A stretch of DNA of 64,000 nucleotides from contig CBFIHP010000027.1 in the NCBI GenBank assembly GCA_965662355.1, positions 1-64,000 of the forward strand. The letters run 5' to 3'. Source of the stretch: GCA-2683825 sp965662355. Lineage in GTDB: Bacteria; Planctomycetota; UBA1135; GCA-002686595. The position numbers were made by a program, and so were the translations under genes. The notes under the pieces are model-generated. The model ran no database searches and had not been told where the DNA came from. It worked only from the letters and a program-made list of their open reading frames with translations. Shown here piece by piece: positions 17,495-26,700 of the stretch (position 1 is its first letter; each line of letters opens with the position of its first letter).

Positions 17495-17884
17495 ATGAAA
17501 GACCTGCTTGCCCCCTTCACCGAACGCACGTACGCGCTCCTGCGGATCATCGCAGGTGCCATGCTGACGTTTCACGGCGTTCAGAAGATCTTTGGCGTTC
17601 TCACGGACCACCAACCACCGCTGTGGTCTCAATTATGGATCGGAGGGCTGCTCGAACTCGTGTGCGGCGCGGCGATCGCGGTTGGATTCTCCACGCGTTT
17701 GGTCGCGTTCCTGGCAAGCGGCACGATGGCTGTGGCCTACTTTCAGTATCACTGGAAGTTCCAGTTCGACTCCGCCTTCTTTCCGATCGTGAATCATGGC
17801 GAGCTCGGGGTTCTCTACTGCTTCGTCTTCCTTCACATCGCCTGCAAGGGGAGTGGACCCTGGAGTCTCGATGCCCCCCGATAA
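17495..17884 (+). CDS. DoxX family membrane protein
   Basis: A 129-residue integral membrane protein with four predicted helices and the DoxX pattern: LLRIIAGAMLTFHGVQKIFG, LELVCGAAIAVGFSTRLVAF, MAVAYFQYHWKF and GELGVLYCFVFLHIACKG followed by GPWSLD. DoxX-type proteins are linked to respiratory or thiol-stress functions in some bacteria, but the specific role is unclear. ATG 17495 is chosen over the upstream TTG. Its 3' end overlaps the ureohydrolase start by 14 bases, so the two are probably one transcript. Confidence 0.87.
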   Translation: MKDLLAPFTERTYALLRIIAGAMLTFHGVQKIFGVLTDHQPPLWSQLWIGGLLELVCGAAIAVGFSTRLVAFLASGTMAVAYFQYHWKFQFDSAFFPIVNHGELGVLYCFVFLHIACKGSGPWSLDAPR

Positions 17885-18812
17885 AAATGACATGTCCGCG
17901 CCGCGCTACATGGGCGTGCCCACGTTCATGCGTGCCCCAGCGGTGAGCGACCCGGCCGACATCGACATCGCCTTGATCGGCGTGCCAGTCGACAACGCCG
18001 TCACGAACCGCCCGGGGGCCCGCCACGGTCCGCGCGAGATTCGTAACCAGTCTTCCCTGATGCGGTCGATCCACCACGTGACGCGGGTCGATCCCTACCA
18101 GCTCTGCAGAGTGGGGGACCTCGGCGACGTGCCGCTCAAGCATCTCTACGACCTGGAGGCGACCGTCGATGACATCGAGGCTTTCTACCGCGAGGTGCAC
18201 GCGGTCGGTGCCGTCCCGCTGAGCGCGGGCGGCGACCATTCGATCACGTACCCGATCTTCAAGGCCATCGCCGCTCAGCGCTCCATCGGGATGATCCACG
18301 TCGACGCGCACACCGACACATGGGACGAGTTCATGGGCGCGAAGTACACCCACGGTGCACCCTTCCGCCGGGCCGTTGAGGATGGCTTGCTCGACCCGAA
18401 GCGGACGATTCAGATCGGGATCCGTGGCGCCCAGAACACGGAGGAGGGCTGGACCTACTCCATCGAGACGGGCATGCGCGTGGTCTTCATGGAGGAGTTC
18501 ACAGCCATGGGCGTGGACGCCGCCATCGCGGAGGCGCGCCGAGTGGTAGGGAACGGGCCCGCCTACATCTCCTTCGACGTGGATGGCCTCGACCCCGTCT
18601 ACGCGCCCGGTACCGGCACGCCGGAGGTCGGGGGGTTGACCACGATCGAAGCGCAGACCCTCTTGCGCGGACTGCGCGGCCTGGACTTGATCGGCGGCGA
18701 CGTGGTGGAAGTTTCGCCGCCGTTCGACCCTAGCGGAAACACGGCGCTCGTCGGCGCAACGATGATGTACGAGATCCTGTGCTTACTCGCCGAGGCGCGC
18801 GCGAGCCGATGA
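17871..18812 (+). CDS. Agmatinase / guanidinobutyrase family ureohydrolase
   Basis: A 313-residue binuclear manganese enzyme that removes urea from guanidino compounds (agmatine, guanidinobutyrate, guanidinopropionate or possibly guanidine). All six metal ligands are present: H123 in GGDHSITY, D145, H147 and D149 in VDAHTDTWDEF, and D236, D238 in SFDVDGLDPVYAPGTGTPE. The start at 17871 has a GGAG five bases upstream and lies inside the DoxX 3' end; the ATG at 17892 is the alternative. NRPGARHGPREIRNQS matches the guanidinopropionase/guanidinobutyrase side of the family at least as well as agmatinase, so substrate is left open. No other polyamine gene is adjacent. Confidence 0.9.
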   Translation: MPPDKNDMSAPRYMGVPTFMRAPAVSDPADIDIALIGVPVDNAVTNRPGARHGPREIRNQSSLMRSIHHVTRVDPYQLCRVGDLGDVPLKHLYDLEATVDDIEAFYREVHAVGAVPLSAGGDHSITYPIFKAIAAQRSIGMIHVDAHTDTWDEFMGAKYTHGAPFRRAVEDGLLDPKRTIQIGIRGAQNTEEGWTYSIETGMRVVFMEEFTAMGVDAAIAEARRVVGNGPAYISFDVDGLDPVYAPGTGTPEVGGLTTIEAQTLLRGLRGLDLIGGDVVEVSPPFDPSGNTALVGATMMYEILCLLAEARASR

Positions 18813-18840
18813 GGACGCGTGTGCTCCAGGTGAGACGCGC

Positions 18841-19371
18841 CTAGCCTGAGCCTTCGGCGAATTCGAAGTCCGGCAAATTCGAAAGTGTGGTTTCGGCTTC
18901 GTGAAACACCGATTCGACGTACGCCTTCTTCAGACGCGCGAACACGCCGCGACCTTTGACGAGGGTGATGCCCTCCAGGGAAAGCGTGGATTCGACCAGC
19001 AGCTTGTTGGGCTCTACTTTGACGATCCTCGCTTCGACAAGGCAATCCTTCTGGAGCGGCGTCATCTCGGCGAAGTCAAAATTGAGGTTCGCCGCCACCG
19101 AGGGGTAACCACGGAGCCAGACACAAGAGCCCATCGCTTCGTCGAGCACAAAAGACACCAGACCCCCGTGAACAAAACCGGGTGGACCGAAGGTCACACT
19201 TCCAAACCACACCCGACCGACAAGAGACGCGTCCGAGCTGCGCTTGAAAAAACGCATACGGATCGTCGGGCCGTTCGGCGTCTCGACGAACATCGAGCGG
19301 CCCGATCCGATCTCGAAGGGAAGTGTGAATGCTTCCCAATCCGACTCTGGCTCTACGATCGGCGCTTCCAT
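18841..19371 (-). CDS. PaaI-type hotdog-fold thioesterase
   Basis: A 176-residue hotdog protein. The segment VTFGPPGFVHGGLVSFVLDE followed by AMGSCVWLRGY is the PaaI/4HBT signature: a central helix beginning HGG, with D/E positions used for thioester hydrolysis in the family. The later strand pair (LVEARIVKVEPNKLLVESTL) also fits. Likely an acyl-CoA thioesterase with unknown acyl preference. Convergent with the ureohydrolase gene 28 bases away. Confidence 0.85.
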   Translation of the reverse strand: MEAPIVEPESDWEAFTLPFEIGSGRSMFVETPNGPTIRMRFFKRSSDASLVGRVWFGSVTFGPPGFVHGGLVSFVLDEAMGSCVWLRGYPSVAANLNFDFAEMTPLQKDCLVEARIVKVEPNKLLVESTLSLEGITLVKGRGVFARLKKAYVESVFHEAETTLSNLPDFEFAEGSG

Positions 19372-19428
19372 CGCAGACGATGGTATCCGCGACCTGCATG
19401 CATGCCAAGATCGAGGAAAGCCGCCAAC

Positions 19429-19647
19429 CTACAGGAGTCCCTCATCGCGCAACACCTCGAGCACCGCCTGGCGAATCAGGAACTCCCCGAGCAAGAGTTC
19501 GTCGCGCCGTGCGTTGCCTGCGTTCCAGGCAGCATTTCCGGCACGCTCGAGTGCACTGCGGCCAGCCTCGAGGAAGTCGACTCCGTCCTTTGCCAGGCGC
19601 TGGGAGAGAGCTGAGAGGTCTTCGTTCTCCAAGGCCAGGAACCAGGT
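19429..19647 (-). pseudogene. Coding remnant of unknown protein
   Basis: A 72-codon stretch ending in a stop has clear coding composition and helical periodicity (TWFLALENEDLSALSQRLAK, then RRDELLLGEFLIRQAVLEVL). No start codon lies in frame before the sequence merges into the end of the upstream membrane-protein gene at 19712. I read it as the 3' end of a truncated gene. I do not recognise the family. Confidence 0.4.
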
Positions 19648-19711
19648 GGCGGCCTGTCCTTGGTGAGGCCATGAATTGCTCCATGGGCCGCAACCTGCAA
19701 ACCGCCGTTGC

Positions 19712-20275
19712 TCAGGCTTCAGGCTCGTGCAGGCGTTCCGCCAAGTAGCGCGCCTTCCAGTCGCGGTGCCAGCGGGTCGTCTTGAATGCGAACGGACCGA
19801 AGAAGAGCGCGGGCGCTGCGCAAACGAAGAGCAGGCTCGCGATGACACGCGACCCGTCCTCCGACGACCAGGTCGAGGCGCCGAGGAAGGCCGAGGCTGC
19901 ACCGCCCAGGGGTAGCATGACCGACCACATCATGCCGGCGAGGAAGTTCGTGGGTCGCTGGGTGATCTTTGACGCGCTCATCCAGAGAATGAGCAGCACC
20001 AGGAGCGGTGCGAGGGTGGCGTACATCTCACCCATACCAAGGCTCGCCTTGGCACTGGCCCTGACCCACAACCACCAGCCGAGTCCCATGGCGAAGACGA
20101 TTGACGCGCCCTTGGCCAGACGCTCGAGTCTCAAGAGCCGTGGCTCTAGCGTCCAACGCTTCTCCTCGTGGGCGCGCAGGTGCAACTGGTTGCAACCCGG
20201 ACAGGGGATCGATGCGCCGCGGTAGTTGGCGATGCGCGTATAGCAGAAGCGGCAGTAGGTGCGGCGTTCGCGCAT
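19712..20275 (-). CDS. Zinc-ribbon membrane protein
   Basis: About 187 residues from ATG 20275. The N-terminus is a rubredoxin/zinc-ribbon-like module with two CxxC pairs (YCRFCYTRI and IPCPGCNQLH). Then comes a cytosolic linker (HEEKRWTLEPRLLRLERLAK) and four hydrophobic helices (IVFAMGLGWWLWV, ATLAPLLVLLILWM, MMWSVMLPLGGAASAFLGA, ASLLFVCAAPALFFGPFAF). Function unknown. Sequence upstream of the ATG (LITDASGTRYTS) also looks coding, so an earlier non-ATG start is possible. Neighbouring sequence on both sides consists of gene remnants. Confidence 0.7.
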   Translation of the reverse strand: MRERRTYCRFCYTRIANYRGASIPCPGCNQLHLRAHEEKRWTLEPRLLRLERLAKGASIVFAMGLGWWLWVRASAKASLGMGEMYATLAPLLVLLILWMSASKITQRPTNFLAGMMWSVMLPLGGAASAFLGASTWSSEDGSRVIASLLFVCAAPALFFGPFAFKTTRWHRDWKARYLAERLHEPEA

Positions 20276-20363
20276 GCTGGTGTACCTCGTTCCACTTGCG
20301 TCGGTGATCAGGCGTCCCGGCGCAGGGACGTGTTGGGCGTGATCGTAATCCTTCCGACGGCCT

Positions 20364-20555
20364 GATCTACAGTTCCTTGTCCGTGAGTTCGGGTTTGTCT
20401 TGCCGTGGAAGTTGGGCGGAAAGCCACTGGCCAAGGGTTCGTTGCGCCTGGGCGAGCGCCCCGACAGTGACTATCTGGCGCTCGTGCGTGATCCTGACGG
20501 CAACTTGATCGAGCTGATCGGACCAAAGCGCTATCCACGAGCTGGGACATCATGA
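20364..20555 (+). pseudogene. C-terminal fragment of a glyoxalase/VOC-superfamily protein
   Basis: The reading frame ends YLALVRDPDGNLIELIGPKR before a stop at 20553-20555. RDPDGN-x-IE-L is the hallmark last strand of glyoxalase/bleomycin-resistance (VOC) proteins, in which the Glu is the metal ligand. Only about 60 residues remain, there is no start, and the region upstream runs into the divergent membrane-protein gene, so this is a 5'-truncated remnant. Confidence 0.65.
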
Positions 20556-20639
20556 TTCCGCCACCGGGTGCCCCTGCAACAACGCCTTTCATTTGTTAGG
20601 TTGGGAGGTATCTCGGATCAAGCACCCTGTTGTTTCGCC

Positions 20640-22352
20640 ATGCTCCTAGCCCTGACGCTCACCAGCTTCGTTTCTTTTGCTTCCCAGGACCTCGATCACG
20701 ACCGGGCGACGCTACATGCCCGGGCGGAGAAGCCCCACGAGCCGGTCAGCGTTTGGTCGGGGATCGGTTCCGGCAACCGGCTCTTTCGCATGGTGGGGGG
20801 CGACAACGCCGAGTGTGTGCGCTCGATCCCGGACATCAACGCTGACGGGCGGGAAGAGATCGTGGTCGGAATCGGCGAGAGTGGAACCGACAACCTCTTC
20901 TGTCTGGATGGCGCCAGCATGTTGGCGGCGAGCGTCCTGTGGTCCCTGGAAACGACCGGCGGCGTTTCGGGTGGTTCCTGTTATGGCGACCAGGCGATCG
21001 TGCCGGTCTCCGACACCGAGTCCAGCGGGGACACGAACCTTCTCATCGGGACGGCCTGGGGCGGTCGCACGGCGTACAACCTGGACTCCTTGGCGGGGGG
21101 CGAAGTACTGCGCTACGACACCTATCTCGACGTCGATTCCGGCTGGATCTACTCACTGTGCGAGATCGGCGACCTGACCAGCGACGGCGTTCCCGAATAT
21201 GCATTCGGTTCGGGTTCCGACAGCAACGCGGTCTACCTGATCGACGGTGCCGGTCCCGGCCCGCAAGCGACGATCCTGTGGAAGTATCCCGCAGGTGACG
21301 CGGTCTACTCGGTGCGCAACCTTGGGGATGTCAACGCGGACGGGAGCGACGACATCCTGGCGGCCGTGGGCGACGATATCGATCGAATCGTCTGCCTCGA
21401 GGGCGACAGCGTCTCGCCGACCGGAAGCGTGCTGTGGACCTACAACCCCGGAACGAGCGTCTTCGCCTGTGGTGTGCTACCTGACGTGACGAGCGACGGA
21501 GTGGACGACGCTCTGGCCGTCTTGTGGACCAGTGCGGGTAGTGCGATCCGGTGTCTCGATGGAACCGATGGCACGTTGGTCTGGAGCAGCACCTCGGTCG
21601 GCAGCTTTGGCATGCAAGCCCATGTCCTCGAGGACGTCACCAACGACGGCCTCGACGAGGTTATTGTCAGCTCCTGGGAGAACGCGGTGACCGTGTTGAG
21701 TGGCAGTGACGGCAGTTTGGTCTGGAAGACAACGGTCGGAACAACCAATGGCGGGGACGTCTGGACCTCCAGGGCTGTCGACGACCTGAACGGTGACGGA
21801 AGACAAGACGTCATCGCCGGCTCGTTCGACTACCACGTCTATGCACTGGACGGAGACACGGGTGAGGTCTTCTGGGCCTTCAACACGCTGAACCGCGTCT
21901 TCAGCGTCGCCCCCGTCGGCGACCTGAACGGCGATGGCCGTCCGGAGGTCGTGGCCGGAACGCAGGACACACAGACCAGCATCGTCGTCCACGTCCTCGA
22001 GGGCGATGCCGATATCGAACCCACGATCGCATTTTTGGGGGACGGCACCCTGGGCAACTCGTACTCGATCGAGATCACGGGCCCGGTCGGTGCGGCTGCA
22101 TTCCCATTCCTCGGAGCGGGCACGACCAACACTTTGGTTCCGGGGATCGTCGGCTTACTCGGGGTTACTCCGCCGCTTACGTTCCTGCCTAGCGGTGCGA
22201 TTCCCGCTGCTGGCCCCTATGTGCAGTCGGGTACGCTACCAACGAACCCTGCCCTGGCCGGCATGTCGCGCTTCATCCAGGGCGTCGTCTTCACCTTCCC
22301 CCCGATCACTGGCGAGTTCACCGCGAATGTCGAGATGGTGACCCTGCAGTAG
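20640..22352 (+). CDS. Secreted FG-GAP / PQQ-like beta-propeller protein
   Basis: About 570 residues. Signal peptide MLLALTLTSFVSFASQ. The main part is a propeller of about eight blades with Ca-binding FG-GAP-like motifs (IPDINADGREEIVVGI, LGDVNADGSDDILAAVGDD, VDDLNGDGRQDVIAGS, VGDLNGDGRPEVVAGT) alternating with PQQ-like strands (LDGTDGTLVWSS, LSGSDGSLVWKTTV). The last 110 residues are a separate C-terminal beta module (IAFLGDGTLGNSYSIEITG) that recurs in proteins of this lineage and may be a surface-attachment or secretion signal. The frame is open upstream to 20568, but only 20640 yields a signal peptide. Confidence 0.85.
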   Translation: MLLALTLTSFVSFASQDLDHDRATLHARAEKPHEPVSVWSGIGSGNRLFRMVGGDNAECVRSIPDINADGREEIVVGIGESGTDNLFCLDGASMLAASVLWSLETTGGVSGGSCYGDQAIVPVSDTESSGDTNLLIGTAWGGRTAYNLDSLAGGEVLRYDTYLDVDSGWIYSLCEIGDLTSDGVPEYAFGSGSDSNAVYLIDGAGPGPQATILWKYPAGDAVYSVRNLGDVNADGSDDILAAVGDDIDRIVCLEGDSVSPTGSVLWTYNPGTSVFACGVLPDVTSDGVDDALAVLWTSAGSAIRCLDGTDGTLVWSSTSVGSFGMQAHVLEDVTNDGLDEVIVSSWENAVTVLSGSDGSLVWKTTVGTTNGGDVWTSRAVDDLNGDGRQDVIAGSFDYHVYALDGDTGEVFWAFNTLNRVFSVAPVGDLNGDGRPEVVAGTQDTQTSIVVHVLEGDADIEPTIAFLGDGTLGNSYSIEITGPVGAAAFPFLGAGTTNTLVPGIVGLLGVTPPLTFLPSGAIPAAGPYVQSGTLPTNPALAGMSRFIQGVVFTFPPITGEFTANVEMVTLQ

Positions 22353-22381
22353 GCATAGGCAAGCGCACAAGACTGCTGTCC

Positions 22382-22609
22382 ATGAAGGGCTCGAAGCACG
22401 ACATGGGCCTACCTTATCAACGCTGCATCGCCGAGGACCACGAGTCTCTTCCCGAGGACGAGCCGACGGAGATCCAGCTCGACCTACTCCCGACGGCGAT
22501 GGTCATCAAGGCCGGGCACCGCCTACGAATTTCGATCATGGGCGCGGACAAGGACAATACATCCGGGCTGGGATGGGCTGAGGGATGTCGCGCGTACGCG
22601 CTTGGATGA
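22382..22609 (+). pseudogene. C-terminal fragment of a CocE/NonD (X-Pro dipeptidyl-peptidase-like) hydrolase
   Basis: The stretch GLPYQRCIAEDHESLPEDEP, then EIQLDLLPTAMVIKAGHRLR and ISIMGADKDN matches the C-terminal jelly-roll domain of CocE/NonD family serine hydrolases (the LLPTA-x-x-I-x-x-GHR-x-R-x-x-I-x-GAD pattern). The catalytic alpha/beta-hydrolase domain is absent. A chance ATG precedes the fragment. It is a deletion remnant. Confidence 0.6.
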
Positions 22610-23038
22610 GAAAACGGCCGAACCTGGGTTCTAGGCCGTGCAGGCCTGATGCGAATCGCAACGTCCCTGACTGTCGTCGGGGCATTGTTCTTGGCTTGCG
22701 CTCCTCCGACCACGCAGGAGCGGAGAAGGAACAGGATCGCCAAAGGGTCGCCGAGGGATCACGTCGTGGATCCTCGAAAGCTGCAAGCGGCGCTGGAGCT
22801 TTAGGCACCGTTCCTCCAACCTGGGATAGCGGGGTGAAAACCCCCCGCCAACCTCGATTTCAGAGGGTGACGAGGGGGTGAGGCCGGTTGTCACCCTTCG
22901 TGCTCGACCTCGTGGGTTGACGGCACGCAGAAAGGCTAGAGGACCACCCCGCTAGATCGTTGTGCCGCCAGCGCAAACCTACCCCACTCGCGACCTCGTG
23001 GTCCGACCCTTTGGTTTCGGGGTCTGCAGCAACGATTC

Positions 23039-23059
23039 AAACAGATAAGGTATCTGTTT
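23039..23059. promoter_or_regulatory. Perfect 9-bp inverted repeat
   Basis: AAACAGATA and TATCTGTTT are exact reverse complements separated by AGG. The site is AT-rich in a GC-rich genome, about 700 bases before the PKD-protein gene. It could be an operator or a small RNA hairpin; no T-run follows, so it is not a standard terminator. Confidence 0.4.
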
Positions 23060-23540
23060 CACGCGTTCTCATCACGCTTCTCGCATTCGCCACGAGCTGG
23101 TGCGTAGACCGTAGAGCGTGAGTGTTGCCGTCGAGGGCCGTGCTACTAATGCGAACACTTAGCACTTTCGGCGACGAGTTACCCCCGGCGGCAAGGATCA
23201 CCGAAAAAAATGCGCCGGGTATCGGTTCCATCAACTCGCAGTAACGAACCGTACCCAACCACGGGCCTGGAACACGAACGGATCCTCGGCTCGACCTTCG
23301 GTAATCCCACCACCGTGAACCAAGGCGTTCCGCCCACGGACGGCGGCGTGACACAAGGGCAGCGACGGAAAGGGGAATGCTTAATGCCAAAGCTGTGGCT
23401 TTGCGGTGAGTACGGAACTTGCGAAACATCGGAGGTTACCTCTTTGGGGAGTAGTTGCCATGACTAGAGGCCTGTGCTCGAGGTTGTCCATCTAGGAACG
23501 TGCCATACACAAATCTACAAGTGCACTCCTCATGACCCTG

Positions 23541-23556
23541 GTTACATGCCTGTCAC
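23541..23556. promoter_or_regulatory. Candidate operator half of a repeated dyad, distal copy
   Basis: GTTACATGCCTGTCAC differs at two positions from the perfect dyad GTTACATGCGTGTAAC found 147 bases downstream at 23688-23703. Recurrence of a 16-base palindrome-like word in the leader of one gene is what a dimeric regulator pair would leave. Confidence 0.4.
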
Positions 23557-23687
23557 TTCTGATGGATATCAATTTGAAACACTTCTCAAAATGAGAGTCG
23601 GGGGGTGCCTTGCGAAGAGCCAATGCCACCGCTCAACCCCGCAGGATAGGAGTTTTTAATTGGCATGCAGGTTGCTTTCCGCCCCCC

Positions 23688-23703
23688 GTTACATGCGTGT
23701 AAC
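23688..23703. promoter_or_regulatory. Candidate operator, proximal perfect dyad
   Basis: GTTACATGCGTGTAAC has exact six-base arms (GTTACA / TGTAAC) around TGCG. It lies 57 bases before the PKD-protein start codon, where a repressor or activator could act. A near copy is at 23541-23556. Confidence 0.45.
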
Positions 23704-23718
23704 TCATGGTCACTAAGT

Positions 23719-23736
23719 CACAACTTCCAAGTTGTG
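23719..23736. promoter_or_regulatory. Perfect 8-bp inverted repeat next to the ribosome-binding site
   Basis: CACAACTTCCAAGTTGTG has exact eight-base arms with a two-base centre. It lies 24 bases before the ATG at 23761 and just upstream of the purine-rich AAGGCGG, so it could be an operator or, with a tight loop, a leader element affecting initiation. Confidence 0.45.
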
Positions 23737-23760
23737 TTCCCCCCAAGGCGGTTTCTCTCT

Positions 23761-26700
23761 ATGAAAACAATAATGTGGTCCGTGCTCAGCGCGGTTCTGT
23801 TCACGCTTCAGGCACCCCCTGCAGCAAGCCAAGACGGCGGTACTGCCACTCAGACAGGCAATATTGCAACACGTTTCCCTGTCACCGGCGTCGGTCTCGG
23901 TATCGCCGGATCGATCGATGAGATGACCATCGACGACCCTACGTATTTCTGGTCCAGCGGAACGATCACCATTGCGGGCGTCAGGATTATCGTCCCCGAA
24001 AACCTCTTGATCGATCTGCCGGCGAACCGCTTGACGCTGTTTCAGCTCTTCGACCAGGCTCCGGAGCCTGCGAAGACGCTCGGTAAGAGTGGATTGGCCA
24101 CAAACGATTATGACGGCGGCTTCACGGGCATCGGAACCGCCATCGCCAACCGTTCGGCCTTCGGCAACTACATCGCCGGCGAGCTCGTCATCGACAAGAA
24201 TACGGAGGAAATGCAAGGTCAGGTGACCTACATCAACTACGAAGAAGGCTACTTCCGCGTTAACGGGCAGCCGAACGATCCAAATACCGGGAAGATGGTC
24301 CGCATCAACGACCCTCCTGGCCGTCACTCGTTGCAACAAGGTCTTGGATGCCTTGCGGGCAGTGAGAACTGCAGCCCCGATGTCCGCTTCGGCGGTGATC
24401 CGGACAACTACACGGTCCTTTTCGTGACCGGTTATCCGGTGGGAATCCCCAGCACCTTGAACGGTGCGGATGCTATGACGGGAGCGGGCGATCCGTTTGC
24501 CCCGCAAACCAACCGTCCTGATGGCATAACGACCGTTATGGATTCCACGAGGTTCGCCCCCCTCATGGTGGGCGACAACATCATTGCAGCCGGTAACTTC
24601 GAGGAAATCGCCGGTGCTCAATTCCTCTCCGCCCACACCTTGGTCGTCAAGGATGCACTCTTTACCAACACCGATATCGACCCGACTCAGCCCGATTACC
24701 TGGTCTGGGATGAGGTCGAATGGGACGCGCCCAACTACGCCAACCTGCGAATCAAGTGCCTCTACATCGGCTTCAACACGACGCGGAGCGCGGAAATCGA
24801 TGTGTTTGGGCTGCACGTCGATCCGGAGACCGGCGAGAACACGGAACGTATCATTGCAACGACTCGGCGTGTCGATCCGAATACCGGCGCAGAGCTCGGT
24901 GGCGATCCGAACCTCTCACGTGTTGGCGTTGAACCGCACGCGGGCGGCGCTTTCAAGCTCAACATCGACCTCGACTTCATCGACCCCCCGTTCGCGGGCG
25001 TCAGTCCGAAGAGGGCACCCTGCCAGACCCTGATCGCCGCAAATGTCATGATCCCCGACCCGACCGGCTTCGGTCCGAATGGCATGGACGATGGTGGCGA
25101 GGATCCGCTAAACCCCGGAACTTTCCTGGGAGACGACGGACCTATCGCACCCGATCCCGATGCGCAACTGGTGAGCCCCTGTCCCCTGGGCGGTTTCACG
25201 ATCGATGAGAACATCCACTTGATGACTCCGAACCCGCGCGAATGCATCGGTCGCTCGCGTAGGAAAGCAGCAGACCTCGCTGGCGCGGGGGCCGATGGGA
25301 TCCTCGGCACTCTGGACGACGTCGCAGGCGAAAGCCTCGTCGTGCTCGACGTCAGTGGAAACGTTGCTACATGGGGCGAGTACCTCACCCCGGTAGGCTT
25401 CGGCCACCCTGAGATGGGCGAGGTCGACATGGGAGCTTGGGCGCAGGCGCACATCTTCGCCGGCGCACCCTGGCTCCTGGACCGTCGTCTTGGCACTGGT
25501 GGCCACGGTGAACTCGCCCCCGTGGTCCCCTCGCTTCTTATGGGTACGGAGCTCGGGACGGGTACCGATCCGAATACGGGCAGGGGATTCGCACTGAATC
25601 CGTTCCCGCTTTCCGGCCTCGACCCCGTCGGATTTCTCGGCATGTTCACTGGAAACGCTTTCGGCCCCGGCAACGCCGGTACCGCATTGTCGGATATCAC
25701 GTCCCAGCCGTTCAGCTTCTTCCCGTTCGGGCCTGGTGATAGCCTTGATCCTGGTCTGATCGCCTTCGCTCCGCCTCCTTTCCCGATCACACCGCTCCCG
25801 GAAGCGGGAGCCCCTACTGCTCCCGCCCCTGCGGTGGCTGACATCACGACCGATGTTACTGGTCCCTTCGACTTGGCGGATGCCGAGGCGTTGAGAACCG
25901 TGGTATTCACGGCGACCGCGGTACCTGCAAACAGCATTACTGTAGGGCCGGCCTCGGGCTTCACTTGGCAGTTCGGTGATGGCCAAATCGGTTCCGGTAA
26001 CCCCGTGACGCATATCTTTGGGACGCCCGGAACATTCACGGCCAGCGTGATTGCTACCGGCCCCGGTGGATCTTCCGCCCTCTTTACGGACGACCAAAAC
26101 TTCGAGGTCATGGGGGCCGCTCCCTTTGCTCCTCCGATAGCGGCTTTCGTTCCCAGTACCACTACGGGACTTGCACCGTTGGTGGTTACCTTCCAGGATA
26201 TTTCCGATATCGCATCGGGACCTGGCGCTACCATCATTTCGCGCATCTGGGACTGGGGTGACGGTACTCCTGCGGAAACCTTCGCGGTGGCGACGAACCC
26301 CAGCCACACCTTCGCCCTGCCCTCATTGCCGGGACAGTACACCGTGCAACTGACGGTGGTTGGAAGCGGCGGTGCCATGGATTCGACCTCGGCGCTCATC
26401 ACGGTTGATGCCCCTCCGGCTCCGCTGGCTTTGTTGAGCGCGTTGACGGGCGGCGCGGCTCCGGCTGCGGGCGTGCAACCGTTGACGGTGTCCTTCGCCG
26501 ACAACTCGACGGGCATCATCAGTTCGCGCACGCTGAACTTCGGGGACGGGACTCCGGCCGTCACTTCGATGGGAGCGCCGGCGGCAGCGTTGAGCACGAC
26601 CCATACCTATTCCGCTGCGGGAACCTTCTTGGCAACGCTGACGGTGGAAAACCTCGGTGGTTCAAGCAACTCGACGCAGACGATCGTGGTCGACGCCTTC

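Larger units (their letters stand above)
22610..23760. other. 1.1-kb non-coding region with several dyads
   Basis: No convincing gene is seen in this stretch; short open frames lack family resemblance and coding composition. It holds a GC-rich hairpin-prone segment around 22830-22920 and, further on, an AT-richer part with four short perfect inverted repeats (listed separately) leading up to the strong PKD-protein gene. Long untranslated leader, regulatory RNA or control region are all possible. Confidence 0.5.

Noticed and set aside
22826..22920. Riboswitch or structured RNA in GC-rich hairpin-prone sequence
   Set aside because: Several GGGG/CCCC pairings are possible but no known riboswitch core is visible and no gene follows closely.
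23474..23659. 61-codon plus-strand frame in the leader of the PKD gene
   Set aside because: Poor coding composition and no family; it lies among dyads that look regulatory.
24762..26597. 611-codon minus-strand frame inside the PKD gene
   Set aside because: Low-complexity S/P/G-rich antisense of the PKD repeats, with no signal, domain or ribosome-binding site.
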